A DNA stretch of 64,000 bases from Carnegiea gigantea. Its lineage: Eukaryota > Streptophyta > Magnoliopsida > Caryophyllales > Cactaceae. Of this stretch, positions 60,715 through 64,000 are shown one piece after another; within the stretch, counting starts at the first letter, position 1; each line of letters opens with the position of its first letter. Where the stretch lies: contig JAKOGI010002483.1 of assembly GCA_029747015.1 (NCBI GenBank), forward strand, positions 42,203 through 106,202. Reading direction: 5' to 3'. The position numbers and the translations under genes are program-made. Below the pieces are notes generated by a model. It was not told the DNA's origin and did not search any database. It saw nothing but the letters and a program-made list of their open reading frames with translations.

Positions 60715-61010
60715 CTCTGGTACGAAGACGATGGGCTGATGTTAACAGGGCTGAAACTGTTTGTAGCTTGGCTTGCAGCATTTTTCTTTCTTGCCTTCAC
60801 TTGATCGCTTTTCTTTTTGGTGATGCATACTTTTTTGCTGTTCTTTTACATTTTCTCTTTAATCTAGTGGGATTCTGGACTATTTCACTTGCGTTCACAT
60901 TTTCATCGTCCGATCCAGAATGGTGTCCTTCTAAATGGTAGCATGCACATCTACAATCACCAAATATTTCCAAGTGCGCCATGTCCGACGGATGCCATGG
61001 TACATGCGAC
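60715..61010 (-). pseudogene. Array unit 3, large exon-like block (frameshift)
   Basis: It starts with ATGGCGCACTTGGAAATA and shifts after NPTRLK, ending in KKYASPKRKAIK. It is two bases shorter than the 298-bp form. The upstream AG border has changed (CTTCATC on the + strand). Confidence 0.65.
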
Positions 61011-61268
61011 CTTCATCAACAAATATTGTGTCGTTTAAGTATAAAGTTTTTCTAACTATATTTGTTAAAATATAGAGTGATCTTTTAGTTTATTACCTCC
61101 ATAATTGCAGCTCCATTATTAGTGTTGGACATGCTGGAATCCTCTGGAGGCCTTACACCACTTGTTACCTTCAAAAACAACATAAGTTACTCATTTAATT
61201 ATAAAGTGAAAATGAAACTTTTTCATTATTTCGTTGATTAAATTTTCACAATTTGAGTATAGTGATCC

Positions 61269-61566
61269 CTCCCGTGCAAAGACATTAGGGCTAACATTGA
61301 CAGGGCTGAAACAATTTGCTGCTTGTCTTGCAGCATTTTTCTTTCTTGGCTTCACTTGATTACTTTTCTTTTTCGCAATGCTTACTTTTCCCTTGTTCTT
61401 TTGCCCTTTCTCTCTTAATCCAGTGGGATTCTGGACTATTCCACTTGAGGTCACATTCTCATCTTCTAATCCAAAATGGTGTCCTTCCAAATAGTAGCAT
61501 GCACATCTACAATCACCAAATATTTTCAAGTGCACTATCTCCGACGGACGCCATGGTATATGCCAC
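61269..61566 (-). other. Array unit 4, large exon-like block (open, donor lost)
   Basis: The frame is open through the whole block and beyond, with DENVTSSGIVQNPTGLREKG and NQVKPRKKNAARQ. The donor GT has become GG, so a spliced form from this unit would be unlikely. Confidence 0.6.
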
Positions 61567-61824
61567 CTACATCAATGAATATTATGTCCTTCAAGTATAA
61601 AATTTTTCAAACTATATTTGTTAAAATATAAAGTGATCTTGTAGTTTATTATCTCAGTAATTGCAGCTCCAACATTAGTGTTGGACATGCTGGAATCCTC
61701 CGGAGGCCTTCCACCATTTATCGCCTTCAAAAACAACAAAAGTTAATCATTTAATTATATAGTAAAAATTAAACTTTTCTATTATTTTGTTGATTAAATT
61801 TTAACAATTTTAGTGTAGTGATAC

Positions 61825-62122
61825 CTCCGGTGCGAAGACCATGGGGCTGATGTTGACAGGGCTAAAACTGTTTGTTGCCTGTCTTGCAGCGTTTTCCTTT
61901 CCTGCCTTCACTTCATTACTTTTCTTTTTGGCGATGCTTACTTTTCTCTTGTTCTTTTGCCCTTTCTCTCTTAATCCAGTGGGATTCTGGACTATTCCTC
62001 TTGAGGTCACATTTTCATCTTTCGATCGAGAATGGTGTCCTTCTAAATAGTAGCATGCACATCTATGATCACCAAGTATTTCCAAGTGCACCATCTCCGA
62101 CGGACGCCATGATACATGCCAC
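61825..62122 (-). other. Array unit 5, large exon-like block (open)
   Basis: It is open from MVHLEILGDHRCACYYLEG to the VFAPE before GTATCAC, with both splice-like borders kept. With ATG as first codon, the block is 90 codons ending in phase 0, and the 72-bp block is 24 codons. The two could be read in one frame if the AG just before the ATG were the acceptor, but that site lacks a good pyrimidine run. Confidence 0.6.
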
Positions 62123-62380
62123 CTACATCAGCAAATATTATGTCATTTAAGTTTAAAATTTTTCAAACTATATTTGTTAAAATATAGAGTGATCTTGTAG
62201 TTTATTACCTCAATAATTGCAGGTCCAACATTAGTGTTGGACATGCTGGAATCCTCCGGAGGCCTTAGACCACTTGTTGCTTTCAAAAACCACATAAGTT
62301 GCTCCTTTAATTATAAAGTAAAAATGAGACTTTTCCATTATTTCATTCATTAAATTTTAACAATTTTAGTGTAGTGATAC

Positions 62381-62678
62381 CTCCGGTGCAAAGACGATGG
62401 GGTTGATGTTGACAGGGCTGAAACTGTTTGTTGCCTGCCTTGCAGCATTTTCCTTTCTTGCCTTCACTTGATTACTTTTCTTTTTGGCGATGCTTACTTT
62501 TCTCTTGTCCTTTTGCCCTTTCTCTCTCAATCCAGTGGGATTCTGGACTATTCTGCTTGAGGTCACATTTTCATCTTCTGATCCAGAATGGTGTCCTTCC
62601 AAATAGTGGCATGCACATCTACAATCGCTAAATATTTCCAAGTGCACCATCTCCGACGGATGCCATGTTACATGCCAC
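62381..62678 (-). other. Array unit 6, large exon-like block (open)
   Basis: It is open like unit 5, from MVHLEIFSDCRCACHYLEG to VFAPE, and keeps GT at the donor. Units 5 and 6 are the only neighbouring pair that look fully intact. Confidence 0.6.
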
Positions 62679-62936
62679 CTACGTCAACAAATATTGTGTC
62701 CTTTAAGCATAAAATTTTTCTAACCATATTTGTTAAAATGTGGAATGACCTTGTAGTTTATTGCCCTAGCAATTGCAGCTCCAACATTAATGTTGGACAT
62801 GCTGGAATCCTCCGGAGGCCTTACACCACTTGTTTCCGTCAAAAACAACATAAGTTACTTATTTAATTATAAAGTGAAAATGAAACTTTTCCATTATTTC
62901 GTTGGCCAAATTTTAACAATTTTAGTATAGTGATAC

Positions 62937-63234
62937 CTCTGGTGTGAAGATGATGGGGCTGATGTTGACAGAGCTGAACCTGTTTGTTAGTAGTCTTGCG
63001 GCATTTTTCTTTCTTGCCTTCACTTGATTACTTTTCTTTTTAGCGATGCTTACTTTTCTCTATTTCTTTTGCCCTTTCTCTCTTAATCTAGTGGGATTCT
63101 GGATGATTCCGCTTGAAGTCACATTTTCATCTTCTGATCCAGAATGGTGTCCTTCCAAACAGTAGCATGCACATGTACAATCACCAAATATTTCCAAGTG
63201 CACCATCTCTGATGGACGCCATGCTACATGCCAC
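62937..63234 (-). pseudogene. Array unit 7, large exon-like block (nonsense)
   Basis: The first 46 or so codons match units 5 and 6, then a TAG follows LREKGQKK. The block length (298) and borders are otherwise kept. Confidence 0.65.
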
Positions 63235-63492
63235 CTACATCAACAAATATTGCGTCATTTAAGTATAAAACTTTTCAAACGATATTTGTTAAAATACAAT
63301 GTGATCTTGTAGTTTATTACCTTAGTAATTGCAGGTCTAACATCAGTGTTGGACATGCTGGAATCCTTCGGAGGCCTTAGACCACTTGTAGCCTTCATAA
63401 ACCACATAAGTTACTCATTTAATTATAAAGTGAAAATGAAACTTTTCCATTATTCCGTTAATTAAATTTTAACAATCTTAGTATAGTGATAC

Positions 63493-63789
63493 CTCTTGTG
63501 CGAAGACAATGGGCTGATGTTGACAAGGCTAAAACTGTTTGTTGCCTGTCTTACAGCGTTTTCCTTTCTTGCCTTCACTTGATTACTTTTCTTTTTGGCC
63601 ATGCTTACTTTTCTCTTGCTCTTTTGCCCTTTCTCTCTTAATCCAGCGGGATTCTGGACTATTCTGCTTGAGGTCACATTTTCATCTTCTGATCTGGAAT
63701 GGTGCCCTTCCAAATAGTAGCATGCACATCTACAACCACCAAATATTTCCAAGTGCACCATCTCCGATGGACGCCATGGTACATGCCAC
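63493..63789 (-). pseudogene. Array unit 8, large exon-like block (late frameshift)
   Basis: It is open through NQVKARKENAVRQATNSF, then a one-base deletion (three Gs where others have four, near 63511) shifts the last few codons before the donor. The unit runs off the right edge of the window. Confidence 0.6.
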
Positions 63790-64000
63790 CTATATCAACA
63801 AATATTGAGTCATTTAAGTATAAAATTTCCTAACCATATTTGTTAAAATATAGAGTGATCTTGTAGTTTATTACCTCGGTAATTGCAGCTCCAGCATTAG
63901 CGTTGGACATGCTGGAACCCTCCAGAGGCCTTACACCACTTGTTGCCTGCAAAAACAACATAAGTTACTCATTTAATTATAAAGTGAAAATGAAACTTTT

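Larger units (their letters stand above)
59625..64000 (-). repeat. ~555-bp tandem array carrying two exon-like blocks per unit
   Basis: Unit starts, taken at TGATGTTGACAGGGCTGAAA, are 59626, 60182, 60737, 61292, 61848, 62404, 62960 and 63515, giving spacings of 555 or 556. On the minus strand each unit has a larger block (298 bp in most units) after an AG at TGATGTAG and ending GAG before GTATCAC, and a 72-bp block between an AG and GAG/GTAATAAACTAC (for example 62209-62280 and 63875-63946). Spacers are AT-rich like plant introns. The larger block contains GDCRCACYYLEGHHSG and NPTGLREKGQK; the smaller reads ATSGLRPPEDSSMSNTNVG. The basic KG-rich stretch faintly recalls FAR1/FHY3-like protein C-termini, but I would not name it. 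Confidence 0.75.

Noticed and set aside
59653..63808. Plus-strand hydrophobic frames repeated in the 555-bp units (for example 61872-62150)
   Set aside because: They are the complement of the lysine-rich minus-strand block. The splice-like borders and codon pattern fit the minus strand better.
59625..64000. CRISPR-like array
   Set aside because: The repeat unit is 555 bp without short repeats separated by unique spacers, and the setting is a plant genome.

Overview
The window is a piece of plant nuclear genome, very probably from a flowering plant and more likely a dicot. It is built almost wholly of transposable elements. The reasons are several generations of plant-type Ty3/Gypsy LTR retrotransposons with plant tRNA primer sites, a plant RTE-type LINE, AT-rich intron-like spacers, and no bacterial-style genes. 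I cannot name the genus from sequence alone. I see no intact host gene, rRNA, tRNA or CRISPR array. Every retroelement reading frame is broken by stops and shifts.

Layout. (1) 1-2570 is a Tekay/Del-type chromovirus LTR whose first ~135 bp lie left of the window. (2) 2571-40996 is a head-to-tail array of an Athila/Tat-type Gypsy element: five LTRs (11093-12353, 22426-23766, 31113-32346, 39755-40996, and a 5'-truncated one at 2571-3762) alternating with four ~7.35 kb internal regions, each with decayed gag-protease-RT-RNase H-integrase in + orientation. A 5'-truncated RTE LINE (18879-21574, minus strand, GTAA target duplication) sits in unit 2. (3) 40997-41426 is a GC-richer orphan segment of unknown origin. 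(4) 41427-52405 is a minus-strand, non-autonomous large retrotransposon derivative with two nearly identical ~4 kb LTRs, an initiator-tRNA-Met primer site and a 2.8 kb core with no gag-pol. (5) 52406-59624 is the decayed gag-pol body and 3' LTR of a Tekay-type element whose 5' LTR may be the one at 1-2570. (6) 59625-64000 is a tandem array of a ~555 bp unit, seven full copies and one partial. On the minus strand each copy carries two exon-like blocks, about 298 bp and 72 bp.

Reading the layers together: the 555-bp array was probably there first and was entered by the Tekay element, whose 3' LTR ends inside a repeat unit. The Athila-type array and the young minus-strand element now lie between that element's presumed 5' LTR and its gag. 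The LTR pairs differ in age. The Tekay LTRs are strongly diverged, the Athila units moderately, and the minus-strand element's LTRs differ by only about 1% by eye.

The two most unusual things are the 555-bp exon-bearing array, which shows an alternating two-unit pattern, and the Athila array. In the latter all four units share ancestral disabling lesions, and units 1/3 and 2/4 look like alternating subtypes. That suggests expansion by recombination of an already dead or non-autonomous copy rather than four independent insertions.
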